Assembly: GCA_033439295.1 (NCBI GenBank)
Contig: JAVTLE010000010.1
Span: forward strand, 2,046,001-2,110,000
Origin: Deuterostichococcus epilithicus
Lineage: Eukaryota; Chlorophyta; Trebouxiophyceae; Prasiolales; Stichococcaceae
DNA length: 64,000 bases
Direction: 5' to 3'
This document shows positions 1 through 33,700 of this stretch, piece by piece. The position numbers and the translations under genes are program-made. Position 1 is the stretch's first letter. The number at the start of each line of letters is the position of its first letter. The notes below the pieces were generated by a model, which saw nothing but the letters and a program-made list of their open reading frames with translations, searched no databases and was not told the origin of the DNA.

Positions 1-51
1 TCCCAAATGCCTCTGCCATGACTGGATTGGGCAAACGGGTGTGGCTCGCAG

Positions 52-318
52 GGACAAGCTCTTGGGCTTCAGCATCGCGAGTGAGGTGGCGTGCATATTG
101 ACGGGGCTGTCCATCATGATGATCTTCCGATTTGTGCGGCTGCCACTGCTAGAGGTGCGGGGAAAAAACGCACTCGCAGCCTTCGGCTGTTTATCAGCTG
201 GGTTTCCTATTGTTTCCGAGCACAATGCTGTTGTGCCTCTTGCTCTGCCCCTGGGCTCAAGACATTCATCAGGGTCTGATGTCATGTGGTGTTGATGCAG
301 GGCTTGCCGTCCGGTTGA
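52..318 (+). CDS. 3' end of an unrecognised gene (two last exons)
   Basis: Two pieces look like terminal exons. The first, 52-154, follows a CAG acceptor and ends at an AGAG|GTGCGG donor. It encodes a hydrophobic stretch with the core EVACILTGLSIMMIF, which could be one membrane helix. The second, from 301, follows GATGCAG and continues in phase for five codons to a TGA at 316-318, giving the C-terminus RLPLLEGLPSG. The gene starts outside the window to the left. I do not recognise the family, and a chance open frame cannot be excluded because the piece is so short. Confidence 0.35.
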
Positions 319-1405
319 GAAGCCCGCGCGCCGTGGGGCTGCCGTAGTAAGGTCCGTTCTAGCACGCACGGCAGCATACATACCGGTTACACTCTTGAAT
401 CGCAAGCCCTAGGATGCAATGAGAACATAAGCATGACCATGGTGAGTCAGGGTGACGAAGTGTGAGTGCCGTGAAGCACTTGTTGTTTGGGGCAGCGCCG
501 GCGATGGCGCCAGCGGCGTCTGTCACCCACTTGCAGCAGGGCAGTCAACATCGTCGCGACTGCCGTGATTGCTGCCGAATGTCACAAGGAATTGCATCTG
601 AATTCATGCATGCCATACGATGCCAATTCGCCACTGTACCGTTGGCGTTTGCGGACCCCCGCCCACCTCTTTTGTAAGCCCCCAGCATCACATGCTTATC
701 AGGGTGTGCCTGTGTCGCAGCTTCCACTCGACCCTTCGACCTAGAAACGTAGTAGATGGCGTGGTGATAGATCAGTTGTCCGAGGCGGCGACTTTTGCTC
801 CTGTACACGACGATCTTGGAGTACGGTTGCCCGTCTCGCCTCCGGTACCTTGCATGCGGCACTTCGTACGCATGGGCGAGTGACCTCGTCGTCGCCCTTG
901 CCCACCGCAGCATCAGGTGAGAGACGGACGGAGACGGAGACGCAACGTCATGAACAACTATGACGAATGCCCTATCGCGGGCGACGTGGCCGCGTACAAG
1001 CAGCCCCGTAAGTACAAGCCATGCGGCGGTTTTCGCAGGCCAGATACGAGGCCGCATCGCCGCACAGGCCGCTGCCAATTAAAAGGCCTGAGCTGTTCGA
1101 GGCCAGGGCAGTGCAGAGAAGTAAGGGTTGCCCCTCGCGGCTGTTCAGCGCGCGGCGGAGCACTCCTTTTTGGTGTTTCTGCCTGATACTGCTCAGACTG
1201 ATGTCGGCTTCAACGCTGACTCCGACGACAACCTAACGCGCATCGGGCACCCGGACCACAGTGCTGTGCAATGCACACGTCACCAACTTGCTGCGTCTTC
1301 CTCCGGCCTAGATGCGTACCTGCCTTGCGTGCTCCCCTGCAGGCTGCTGGCCCGCAGTTCGCCGCGCCTCCATGCTGGGTACAGCAGCGCTTTCAAAGCC
1401 TGACC
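319..1405. other. Stretch with no recognised gene
   Basis: About 1.1 kb between the end of the partial left-hand gene and the next start codon. Open frames exist on both strands, the longest being 177 codons on the minus strand at 545-1078, but none shows a known motif or a convincing exon structure. It probably holds the 3' end of the left gene and the promoter of the gene starting at 1406. Confidence 0.4.
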
Positions 1406-4103
1406 ATGGCGGAGGAAGACGGTTTCTACCAGGATGAAGCACTAGGTCACTTCAGCAGCCAGCGGCGACTGCGGCCCCGGGCATCGACCATCGACGTCGG
1501 TGGAGGTGATAGGCTGGCTGAAGGAGTGATCGGATGACAAATTGCTGGTACCATGGGGTTCTGAGGCTTTGTGGGCCAACTTTGAGCCAGTGAACGTGCA
1601 TTTCTCCTGCTGAGCTTCTCGTGTACTGCCACCATCAGCCTGCAAGCCGGAAGACACTGCCAGACATTGCCTCATTTCATGTGCACTGATGGCGCCGCAC
1701 CGATGGCGTCGCACGGCCGATTGCTACAACGTAGTGTTGAGGACAGCTTCGAGCATTCGAGACATGACGAAATGGATGCCGAGTTGCAGGAGGTACGTCT
1801 GCCGGCGGCGCCCCCCAGGAAACCTCCGGAAGCGCCTGCGGCAGTGGCAGCCAGGGTAGACGGCAGCGGCACGCTTCTGGCAACACCACGTTCGGGAGTG
1901 GATCTGCCGCGCCACTGACGGTGGGCAGTCAACTCGCTGGACACCTTACGGTGCTAGATCGATCTACTGCTCGTTGAACAGGATCGGCTCGGCATGACCG
2001 GAACACAACAATGCATATGGCGTGGACGGGGAGAATTGCGAAGTATGCGGGAGGCGCACGTCCAGACACATGCAGCCACATGCACCTTTGGCAACACACA
2101 CCACAGGGCCGCTTCAGTGGACGGCTGGCAACCAAGGCGGCGGAGGCGGCTTTGGTGGAGGAGTGCCGCCTGCTGGCGCCGCTGTTGGGCGGCTGGGACG
2201 CCGAAGCTGGCGATGACGCCGGCTCCCGCAACACGCTGTCGACCATCGTGCGCGCCATTGCCGCCGGCGAGATCCGGGAGTATCTGCTGGAGCAGCAGCT
2301 GCAGAGTCAGGTGAGAGCCTGTCAGCGGGGCATCCACACAGTGCATCTGCCCCCAACAGGTGAGGCCGCACTGCACCAGACTGCCTGCTGGCTGTTGGGC
2401 TTGCGAGACGCTGCACGAATTGCGTCATTTCACTCATGCAATCGAACCGGCAAGCCACCTGGTGACAGGGAAGAGCCTGTCTGACCGCTCGCGTCCTTGC
2501 TGACAGTGAGACCCTCACCAAATGGGCACCTCCACTGCTGGGCTGCGCGCGACCGCGGCATGCGGTGTATGTTGGCCGCTGACCTGGTTTCGCATTGGTG
2601 TGCAGCGCCTGGAGGGGCAGCTGCAGGAGAAGGGCGCCAAGGTGAGGGCGCTCGAGCGGCGGGTAGCCAGTCTGCAGGAGGCGGCGCAGCTGCGACACTG
2701 GGCCTGGCAGCAGCAGCCGCAGTGCGTCTTTTGGCTGCTACCTTCTTGTGGCCGCTACCTTCTTGAGGCTGCTACCCATTGGAATCTCTCAGACCCAGCA
2801 TGCCGGGAGATGAAGGACGTGGTACAGAGCGCTGCTCTTACTCCTTGCGCCGACACCGGATTGCCTGCCCCACCCTCCACCGCCCTGCTGGCGCATGCTA
2901 TCAAGCCTGCACACATGGATGCGTCGCAACCAGTGGTTTGGCTTAATGCCACCCCTGCGTCGCGCGCAGGGAGCAGCAGCCGCCACGCTCGCTGGTCAGG
3001 TCCGTGTCGCACGATCAGATGGACTACGTGCAAAATCCACAGATGTGGCCGCCCTCCCAGCTCGGCGCATCCGCGCCCAGCAGCCGTCATCAGCTGGTGC
3101 TGCCGCCCTCTGGCGGCGCCGCGCCCTGGTCATGCAGCCAGGCTGCAGCCGCGCCGGTTTTAATCCGCCGCAGCGCGCCAGGCGGTGACCCGCTAGCACG
3201 GCGGCACCGCGGCGACATCGTCGCCGCCAGATCACCTGGCGAGGTCGTTACGGCGGGGCTGCAGTCCGAGGCATCCGCGGGCCGAGACCGCAGCCGTAGC
3301 TTAGAGCATCACGTTGGGCACCTGCCGGGAGGCATGCCGGGTGCTGGCGGCGCGCACGGTGAGTCAGCGGGTGCCGAGGTAATGGGCGGCGGGCAGCGGC
3401 CTTTTGGCTTCACAGAGCCTGCCGGCTCGGAGCCCCAGCCCGGCATGCTGACGGGCGACCGCGTTCTCGAGTGGGCGCAGCAGGGCTTTGGCTTCGAGTC
3501 GGCGCCCCCCCTGGCGGCGGGCGGCGCGCGGCCGGCACCGCTGGACAAGCCGTGGCAGCAGGCCGGCAGCAGGCGCCAGCAGCACGACTACGGACTCGAA
3601 GCGCCACTGCCCTTTGGTTTTGGCGGCAGGGGCGGCCGCGCAGACAGGGGTCCCGCCTCCGTGTCGACGGCCTCCTGGCCCATGCCAGCGCACCCCTGGT
3701 GGCCGGCGGACGCGGCTGAGGAGATGGCCATGGAGCCTGGCGCAGCCGCCGCCGCCGCGCGCTGGACGGCGCAGCCGAACTTCGCGGGGCCCAGCAGCGG
3801 CGGTGACAGCGTGTTCTCCGCAGCCGCGCCGGGACACGCTTTTGATCATCGCCTGGCTGGCGCTCCGGCTCTGCAGCGCGTTGGCATGAGCCGGCACATG
3901 GCGCCAGGTGGGTCCATGGCAGCGGCCAAAGCAATCCCAGAACTGCCTTGCTGCTCGCCCACCTGTGGGGCAGCTGACATGCTGATGTAGGGCTCAATGA
4001 TGAGGCCATGCCTGCGCTGCATGCTCGTCTCTGTCAAGTCACAATGCGCCTTTTAGAACTTGCTCTTTGACAACGTGTGCCTCTGTGTGCAGAGCCCTAC
4101 TAG
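1406..4103 (+). CDS. Unrecognised coiled-coil, Gly/Pro/Ala-rich protein
   Basis: A spliced gene is supported by several coding blocks in series. The first exon starts with ATG at 1406 (MAEEDGFYQDE). A second block ends at 1792 before a GTACGT donor. Exon 2107-2310 (68 codons, phase 0) ends in an amphipathic helix, EIREYLLEQQLQSQ, before a GTGAGA donor. A block from 2606 has heptad-like RLEGQLQEKGAKVRALERRV, a likely coiled coil. A long exon from about 2970 to 3907 is rich in Gly, Pro, Ala and Ser and probably disordered. If the donor after residues MAP at about 3907 joins the CAG acceptor at 4092, the protein ends at TAG 4101-4103. If the donor is not used, it ends at 3990. No enzymatic motif is visible and I do not know the family. 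The junctions after the first exon and after the coiled coil are not resolved. Confidence 0.5.
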
Positions 4104-5153
4104 CCGCGTCCACTCGCATGACGTGCGGCAATTTAACGCTGCGATGGCGCACCGGTCTGGAAGGCAGCTGTGGCGGCCTGGCGGCCTGTGCAACACCATT
4201 GGGGTGGACGCCAGCGGTGCAAGCGATGATGCGCCGCAGCCCTGGCGGCAAGGTGCTGGGACAAGCAGTATGGCCTCCAGCAGCAGCAGCATCAGCAGCA
4301 GGCTGAGCTCGATCTGCCGCCACAGCCGCCATGCCGCTGCTGCCGCTGCTGCTGCTGCTGCCGCCGCCGCTGCTGCTGCTGCCGCTGCTGCTGCCGCTGC
4401 TGCCGCTCTGTTGCTAATCGGACAACTGCCATGGGGAAAACTATACCTACTATAGGCATTCTGGACTGGGCATAACTCAGGTGCGCAGGTTATTGAACCT
4501 AGAATTCTGGGCTACTGGGTGCCTCATGCTGCTACCACGCAGAGGGAGCAATGGGTTGATGCGCATATCTGCCTGCAATGGGCATACTTCAGCAAGACAG
4601 ACACCGCCCACGGGCTTGTCAGCTGCACTCGGGCTGGGGATCGACACAACACAGCCGCCGGCGCTCACGTCGCGGCCTGTACGGTGCTGATCGTCCATCC
4701 GGTTCAGTTGACGGACTCCGCTGTGGTAGCTGCCATCTACTCTTGCCACTTGTTTCTGCTTGGTTCGTCATAATCTGTCTGTCTTGGGGTCGGCGGGTGT
4801 GTTTGATACTGCAGGTGGTATTGCAACTAAGGTTGTCTGCTTGGCTGTCCTCGCCGCTGCCAGCAATCTTTGTGGCCTGTTCTTGAGGGTTGCACGATGC
4901 ACGTTGGCTGTTTATATACTCAAGTAAGATTTCAATAGTGAGAGGCCGTCTAAGGAGTTCCTGAATGGTGAACGTACAACACTGACCGTTTGCACGGTTG
5001 TTGCCATGGGCACCGGCCATTTGCAAAACAATTAGCACATCCAGTTGCAGCCGCTGCAAGAACTCTCATTCCAGCTGTTGTTGCCATCCGTCCGTGTCGT
5101 GTGCGAGGCTCAGGTTCTTCATTGCTGTGTTGAAGCCGCACGAAACAATGTCC
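4104..5153. other. 3' flanks between two converging genes
   Basis: Region between the stop of the unknown plus-strand gene and the stop of the polymerase gene on the minus strand. It holds a GCT/GCC/GCG triplet repeat near 4330-4415. One frame through it, 4060-4455, would read as a poly-alanine tail, but the frame expected from the upstream exon stops at 4103. Nothing else is recognised. Both 3' UTRs should lie here. Confidence 0.5.
4328..4415. repeat. GCN/CTG triplet microsatellite
   Basis: Imperfect run of CTG, CCG and CTGCCG units, about 28 triplets, which would encode poly-Ala in one frame. I place it in the 3' UTR of the upstream gene. Confidence 0.8.
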
Positions 5154-26677
<21,524 letters not shown>

Positions 26678-27739
26678 GACTGCTGTTGCGGCTCGCAAGC
26701 AGATCTGCCGGATCCCGCCTTCAGCATGCGGCCCCACGGACGGCTTGCGCTGGTGGCGTCGGCAGATGAATTTGTTTTGCCTCCAGCATAGCCGCGCTAC
26801 AGCCAAGGCTGCTTGTGGCGCTGACTGCCCGGCAGACGAGCGCCGAAGACAGGCGCGCGTGATGCCGTATTTGCGGTATGCGAGCTGCTGCGAGGGAGTC
26901 CAGCGCAGCGATCCTCACGGCCAGCTGCTCTACTTTTACCTCGTCGAGGGCATCACGAGGGCATCCGTGGAGCTGGCGCAATCTTAGCCGGCCTAGAGCT
27001 TTCCAAGTGCTCGTTCAAAGCGCAGGCTGCCCTGACACCGGTGCTGAGCGGGCGAACACGATGAGCGGTGCACTAAGGACGGCGAGTCGCGACCTGCACG
27101 ACAAGCAGCGTACGGCGGTCCAGTGCGAGCAAAAAGGAGCCTCGAATGGTTCTAAGTTGTTCCGCAAGCCGTGTTGATGTCTGCGTGCTAATGCGTCACT
27201 GTCTTCCCGGCGGAAATTCAAATTCCGCGTGCATGTTCGAACCTCCTTTTGTTAGACAAGCCATCAGGGTTGTAACAAGATGGAAGTTGCTGCTTGTCAA
27301 TGACTGAATGACAGGGACGTTCGCACTTGGACATCGCATATGATTGGCGCAATGCACTCGCTCGGGCTGCAGCGCCACCTGAGAAAGACATTTCGGATAA
27401 CGTGCTGGCAGGATCGGCAGAGTCATTCATGACAGAAGCAGATGTAGCCCACTTGCTCACGCAAGGCACTTCCAGATTTCATAATATGCATCCAGGGCTG
27501 CTTGCGCTGACCTTATCAGGTCCACCATTGATTCCAACCACCATGGACTCCATCATCAGGCCATGAATGCTGAGCGGGCTGGTCCCGCCGCAGCGGGTGT
27601 GTATAGCTCACCCTGGTAGCATGTCTGCAGATGAATCTGCCGCAGTTAACGTGCTCGTATCGCCTGTGGGTGCCCGCGGGATGTTGCACATTCATCATGA
27701 TGTGTCAATAAATTGGGTGTGTGGTTTACCTGTCGCGGC
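26678..27739. promoter_or_regulatory. Shared upstream region of POLE and CHL1
   Basis: About 1.06 kb separates the divergent start codons of the polymerase (26677, minus) and the helicase (27740, plus), so both promoters must lie here or in 5' UTR introns. No TATA box or certain factor site is claimed. An in-frame extension of POLE upstream to 26806 is open but is less likely than MSGQGDGRG as the start. Confidence 0.5.
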
Positions 27740-30700
27740 ATGTCATTCATTGGCGATGAATGGTGTTCACGAACAGCGGCGGCTGGGGAGGCACGTACCA
27801 ACTTCCCGGCGTTCCCATACGACCCACCGTATGCCATCCAGCGGGACTTCATGGCCGCAGTCTACCGGCGGCTGCAGACCGGCGGCGTTGGGCTCTTTGA
27901 AAGCCCCACAGGCATGTGTCCTCGGCTCTGTGCATCATCCAACTGTTGGGAAGACAACGACGCTTTGCCTTCCCCCGTGGGCATCAGTTGACGACATCAC
28001 CGTGCCATCACTTGCACCGCCTTCTGCAGGAAGCAGCCGGTGCACAGGGCTGCAAAGTGGCAATCCCGCCAAGCTGTTGCCAGTTGGGTCACATGTTGAC
28101 TCCTTCCTCCGATGCTCTGCTGCAGGCACGGGGAAGACGCTGAGCCTCATATGCAGCGCGCTGCAGTGGCTGGAGGACCGGCAAGAGGCGGAGGCGGCGG
28201 CTAACACCGCCACAGCCATGGCCACTGCCGCGCAGCCCCCGCAAAACACCGCCAATGGTGCGGCAGATAGCCAATGGTGCACACACCCTGGAACCGCACG
28301 TCGTCTCGATCCGCAGCTGCGCCACCCAATGCGGCAGGTGCAGTCTTGGCTTGATGGCGATGCGGCGATGCAGCAGGAGGCGGCAGGCCTACAGCAAGGC
28401 AGTGCATCGCAATGTGAGTTCAGATTGAGCAGGGGCAGTTGCACACAGCGCTGCACTTCTGCAGGCGCCGCGGCCGCGGCGGACGAAGAGCCAGACTGGC
28501 TCACCGGGCACGCCGAGGCACGCAAGGCGGCGGCTGCGACCGCATCGGAAGTGGCCCGCAGGGCGCGCATCACCGCGGCGCAGGCCAAGTCGCGCGCCGC
28601 GCAGCAGCGCCGCGCCGCTCGCAAGGTCCGGGGACACACAACGTTGTAAGAATATAGCCACAGCTATCCACTGTCTCGAAGGCATCAGCTGAGAGTCATT
28701 GATGCCCCCGACAGCTTGCATTGACAGCAGCGCTCTGGGAGCACCGCCTGCCGGTTGGAGGCCAGGCGCGGTGCTTGCAACATGTGGTCCGCAGTCCTCA
28801 AGCTTGCTGCCGCCCATGTCCATCAGCGCCAATCTTCATGCAAAGCAGGTGGCGGCGTCATTGAAGGCGGAAGCAGCAGAAGCAGGGGAAACCGGCAGCG
28901 ACCCGGACGCAGAATTCCTGCTGGAAGACTGGGACAGCGACGGCAGCCGCCCTGGCGCAAAGCGGTGTGCAAATTTCAGTTTGCTCTTGAAAGATGTGGC
29001 GTCCTTGACGCACAGTATCCCTGTCTGCCCATTGCTTGCAGATGTCATCTTGTAGGTGCTCAGCGGATTCGTTGGTAATTTATGGCACTCGTCAGGCTGA
29101 GCGGATGGTGCCGCAGGCGACTGCCTGCGGACGCCGACAGCAGCAACAGCGACGACAGCGACACAGGCGCCGACGACGCGGCGGCAGGGGCAGAACAGGA
29201 CGTCTCCCCACCCCGCACCCAGGTACATCACTTCGAATGGGAACGGCATATCATTCATGTCATTTCGTCCTGCCATCATCGCCTCTGACACTACTCTGCA
29301 GCTGCTCGGGTTGTGTTTATTGCCAAATGGCTTGAGCAGCTGTATTCATGTCAGTCACGTGTAGCATATCATGAACCTGCAAGACAGTTGCCGCCTGTGT
29401 TGCGAGTACAGTAGTGCTGCAGGCCAAAGTCGCATGGTGGACTTAGCAACTGAGCAGTCACACACCCGCAAGGCCGGCTGGCTGCGTCTCTTGCCTGCGA
29501 CGGCGCACTGGCCCGGACTGCTGACAGCGGGGCGTGCTGCGGGCGCAGGTCATCTTTGCGAGCCGCACGCACTCGCAGCTGAGCCAGTTCGTGGGCGAGC
29601 TGCAGCGCACGCCCTTTGCGCTGAGCCTCGCCACTGTGTCCCTCGCCTCCCGCAAGGTCCGCACGGCGCTGAGCAGCGTCTGCCCGACGACTGGTGTGGT
29701 GCCTGATTGAGCTCCCGCCGCACTCCACATCGGAGTGTGTTGCCGCCGCATCCCGCACCGCATCAGCACGTTCCCACCGCAGCAGGCAATCATGTCAGGG
29801 CTGCCGAGTCCGCTGCAAGGTCTGCTTCATGACCACCTTGCCTGGAATGGCAAGCAACGCCTCGCCTGTCGGCCACACCAGGTGCTGTGTGTGAACGAGG
29901 AGGTGCGGCGGCTGCGCAGCGGGGCGAGCATCAGCGAGAAGTGCCTCGACCTTCAGCAGCAGCGCGCCAAGCGGCAGGCCGGCGACCCGGCGCCTGCGTC
30001 CGTCGGCAAGCAGGCGAGGCCGCCACCAGCCAGTCTAGATCATCCCTTGCGCCAAGGCCCCGTGCGGGGCATGTGCCAGCTGCCGCTGCGCCCCACATGC
30101 GCCCTGGCCCTGCAGGTGGCCATCGGCTCAGAGTGCACACCTGCATGTGGCAGGTGCTGGCAACGAGAGCCTGCTGCTCCGGCGGTGCCCTGATAAGCAT
30201 GTCTGTTGTCATCTGCAGGCCGCCCGCAAGGGCAAGGGCGGCTGCCCGTACCTCACCGCGACGGCAAAGTCACAGGCGGGATTCCGGGAGGGCTTGCTGG
30301 CAGCGCCTCGAGACGTGGAGGAGCTGGCCGCGTTGGGACGGCGCAAGGCAGTCTGCCCCTACTATGCGGCGCGGCGGGCGGCGCCCGACGCCGACCTGTT
30401 GCTGGTGCCCTACGGCTCACTGGTCACGCAGGTGGGGTGCCCAGGGCTTTGGGCTGGCGGCCGCCTCATTGTGGCCGGCAGAGCACGGTCGCACTATGAG
30501 AGGGATTGCGTGACACCTGATTGTGGTGCCGTGCGCCTCCTACCGCCAGTCTCTCAGGATTTTGAGCAGTGTGTACGATCGGTGGGGCGAGCTCATCCGT
30601 GGCAGACAGGCGCGGCTACGGATCCGAGCCAGGCATCTGTGGATAGAAGCATCGGGAGCTCGGCAGCTCAAGGATGCGTGTCGTTGTCAAAATGCAAGAG

Positions 30701-33700
30701 GCTTCTCAATCTAAAGGATTTCCTTCTTCTGACAGGAAACTCGGGAGGCGCTGGGCATTCGACTGAGAGGGCGCAGTGGCACTCTGTTGAAACGGCCACC
30801 TGTAAGTATGAAACTGGCAAATGCACTCATACAACAACAGTCAGACAACCACTCCGATCAGAAACATGAGATGCAGGAGGCGCTGGGCATTTGGCTGGAG
30901 GGCGCCGTCAATACCTGGCAAGCAGCTCCTAGACAGCTTGAGGACGACTTACCTTCAACCAGAATAGTGATCCATCTCCAAACCCGCAGGAGACTCGCGA
31001 GGCGCTGGGCATACGGCTGGAGGGCGCGGTCGTCATCGTGGACGAAGCGCACAACCTTGTGGACGCGGTGAATGCGGCGCACAGCGCCACAATCGACGGC
31101 GCGGCAGTCGCTGCTGCCGTTGCGCAGATGGACGCCTACTGGGGGCGCTTCGGCGCACGCCTGGCGCCCGGTGTGCAGCGGTCGCTGTGCTTTGAGACAG
31201 CGCCGGGTGGACTCGATCTAACTGCAGGTTCAGTGATCACGCCTGTGCCATGGCAACATGCACGTAGCTTCAGGAGTAACGTCGTACTCATCAGTGCGTT
31301 TGTCGCCATGCGCAGGCAATGCGCGGCACTTGCAGACGATCATGACTGCGGCAAAGAAGCTCAACTGCTTCTTGCAGCCAGTGGCATTGGACAGCAGCGG
31401 CGGCAGTGGCGGCGCGGCCCAGGCCGCAACCCGGGCGCTGTCCGTAAACGACTTCCTTTTTGCCGCCGGCCTGGATAGCGTCAACATGTTTTCCGTTGTC
31501 AGGTGACAGTCGGACCAGTAAAGACTCCCCGCTTTGCATCCTGCTCCTGCCCTTGCCCATTGGGTTGTGTCTCTAATGTTGAGCCCGGGTGGGTGGGTGT
31601 CTTTCCGGCAGACGAGTCCAATGAAGTTTCTTGTTCAAGGTCCTCGTCGTGGCATGGTGATCGTGCATATGCGGGCGCAGGTATGTGCGGGAGAGCAAGG
31701 TGCTGTTCAAAGTGGCGGGCTTCGCCGACGCGGCGCGGCGCCGTGAGGGCGCCGCCATTGCAGACGGTAGGCACTGCGCCCCAGGCCCCCAACCCGTGGT
31801 TGCAAGGTGCCCCCTGCCTGAGTGTGCGGCTTGGCAAGTTTGGCACTTGCAGGCATGCCGCTGCCAGGTGGAGGGGCCGTGCGGCGCTGCGATGACACTT
31901 GTGTAGAACCTTGTGGAGTGCCAAGCTGTGAGATGCTGATGCTGGCACTGTGGGATACTGATGGATGGGCCAACAGCAAGGTCTGTCGGACTGTCGCCGA
32001 GGATCGACTGCCTTCCCCCACCACCCAAACCGGCAACCATGCTGCTGGGTTCACGGCGCTGCAGTGATACCGCGCAGGCGAGGACGGCGACAAGATGGGC
32101 GCATTGCACGGCCTGGTGGGTTTCCTGGGGGCGCTGACCAACGCCGACGCCGACGGCCGCATCATACTCGACCCTGCCGCCGGGGCCGCCAAATTTGTGC
32201 TGCTCAACGCCGCCGTGCACTTCCGCAAGGCCAGTAGCACATCGTGCAAGCTGCTATCGTCCCGAGTCCTCAGCTTTGGCATTTGAACAGTTGCTTATGG
32301 CACCTGCTTCTGAGTGCGCACTGCTTGCCAGAATTGGCATTCTGCAGAGCTGCGACTGTGCTCACCGAGCTTGATGCTTTCTGGACACGTACCAGCAGAC
32401 CAGATCATTCAGCGCTGGCGCCGCAAGGCGCCCTCACGAGAGGGCGATCTGAACGCTCAAAGTTTCGTGCGCCAGGTGACAGCGGCAGCACATGCGCTCA
32501 TCCTGGCATCTGGCACGCTAGCGCCGGCCTCCGCGCTGACGGCGCATCTGTTTCCTGGCGTGCTTCCGGTCGACGTCGGCCACTTCGCCTGCGGCCACGT
32601 CGTTGCCGCCAAGCGCCTGCTCGCCCTGGCCCTGGGTGCGGGCCGTCATCGCAGCACGTAGCACCACTAATCTGGGGGTTCCGGCCTGCGGCCATTGCGA
32701 CATATGGGAATTTCCCAAACCGTTGGCTCGTTTTCAAAGCTGCCTTGGCACATACGGCATGCAGTCCGAGTCGGCATCACACCGGATCTGACTCTGCTCG
32801 GCTGGGCTGGAAGCGTTTGCACTGTCCCAGGCGCTCGGCCGTGGGGGCGGGCGCTCGGGTCTGCGACACGTGTGGTGCTCCGAACTTGAGTTTCACCTGC
32901 TTGCCGGGTGCCGATTTTGCTCTCCCGAGAGGCTTCCTTCTTGGTCTCAGGTGCCGGACCATCAGGGCGGGCGCTGGACCTGCGGCATGCGGTGCGAAGC
33001 CAGGCCGCCACCCTGGACGAGCTCGCACGGCTGCTGCTGAACGTGGCACAGGCCGTGCCGCAGGTGGGCGTTTGGCAGTCCTGCAGACAAGCGCCATTGC
33101 GCGCTCCGCCTGCTGCCAGATGCAATATCTCCTGCTGCTCGCGCTGCTAAACCAGGTTCGCCCGCCTGGCTGTCTTCGTCTGCCCCACCATGCGCAGGAT
33201 TGCCGGCAGTGAGCCAGTCGGAGAAATCTCGTGGTTCTCCGTCATGTTTGCCCTCTGTGCGTGCAGGGCGTGGTGGTGTTCTTTCCGTCCTTTGCCTATA
33301 CAGACCAGGTGGCGGCCCGCTGGCGTGCCACCGGCGACTGGGGCCGCTTGAACGCGCGCAAGCGCCTCTTTCAGGAGCCGCGCGCCGCCGCCGAAGTGGA
33401 GGCCATGCTGTCGGCGTATGCCGCGGCCATCAGCGGCGGCGGTGGCGGCGGCAACAGCGGCGGCGGCGATGGAAGCGTAGTCTCCGCCAAGGATGTCAGT
33501 GGCAGCCCTGGCGGCTGCGGCGGCGGCGGCGGTGCAATGCTGCTGGCGGTTGTGGGCGGCAAGATGGCGGAGGGCATCAATTTCGGCGATGGTCTCGGCA
33601 GGTGCGTGCTCACTGCCGGCACATGCCCGCAATCTTCTCCTGTGACTAATGCCGGAGAATGTGATGCTGGAGAGCCCATCGGACGATGCCCTTGATTTAG

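Noticed and set aside
545-1078. Minus-strand frame of 177 codons
   Set aside because: No domain, no splice structure and composition typical of chance open frames in GC-rich DNA.
4060-4455. Frame encoding a long poly-alanine tail
   Set aside because: The frame expected from the upstream exon meets a stop at 4101-4103; the alanines come from a triplet microsatellite.
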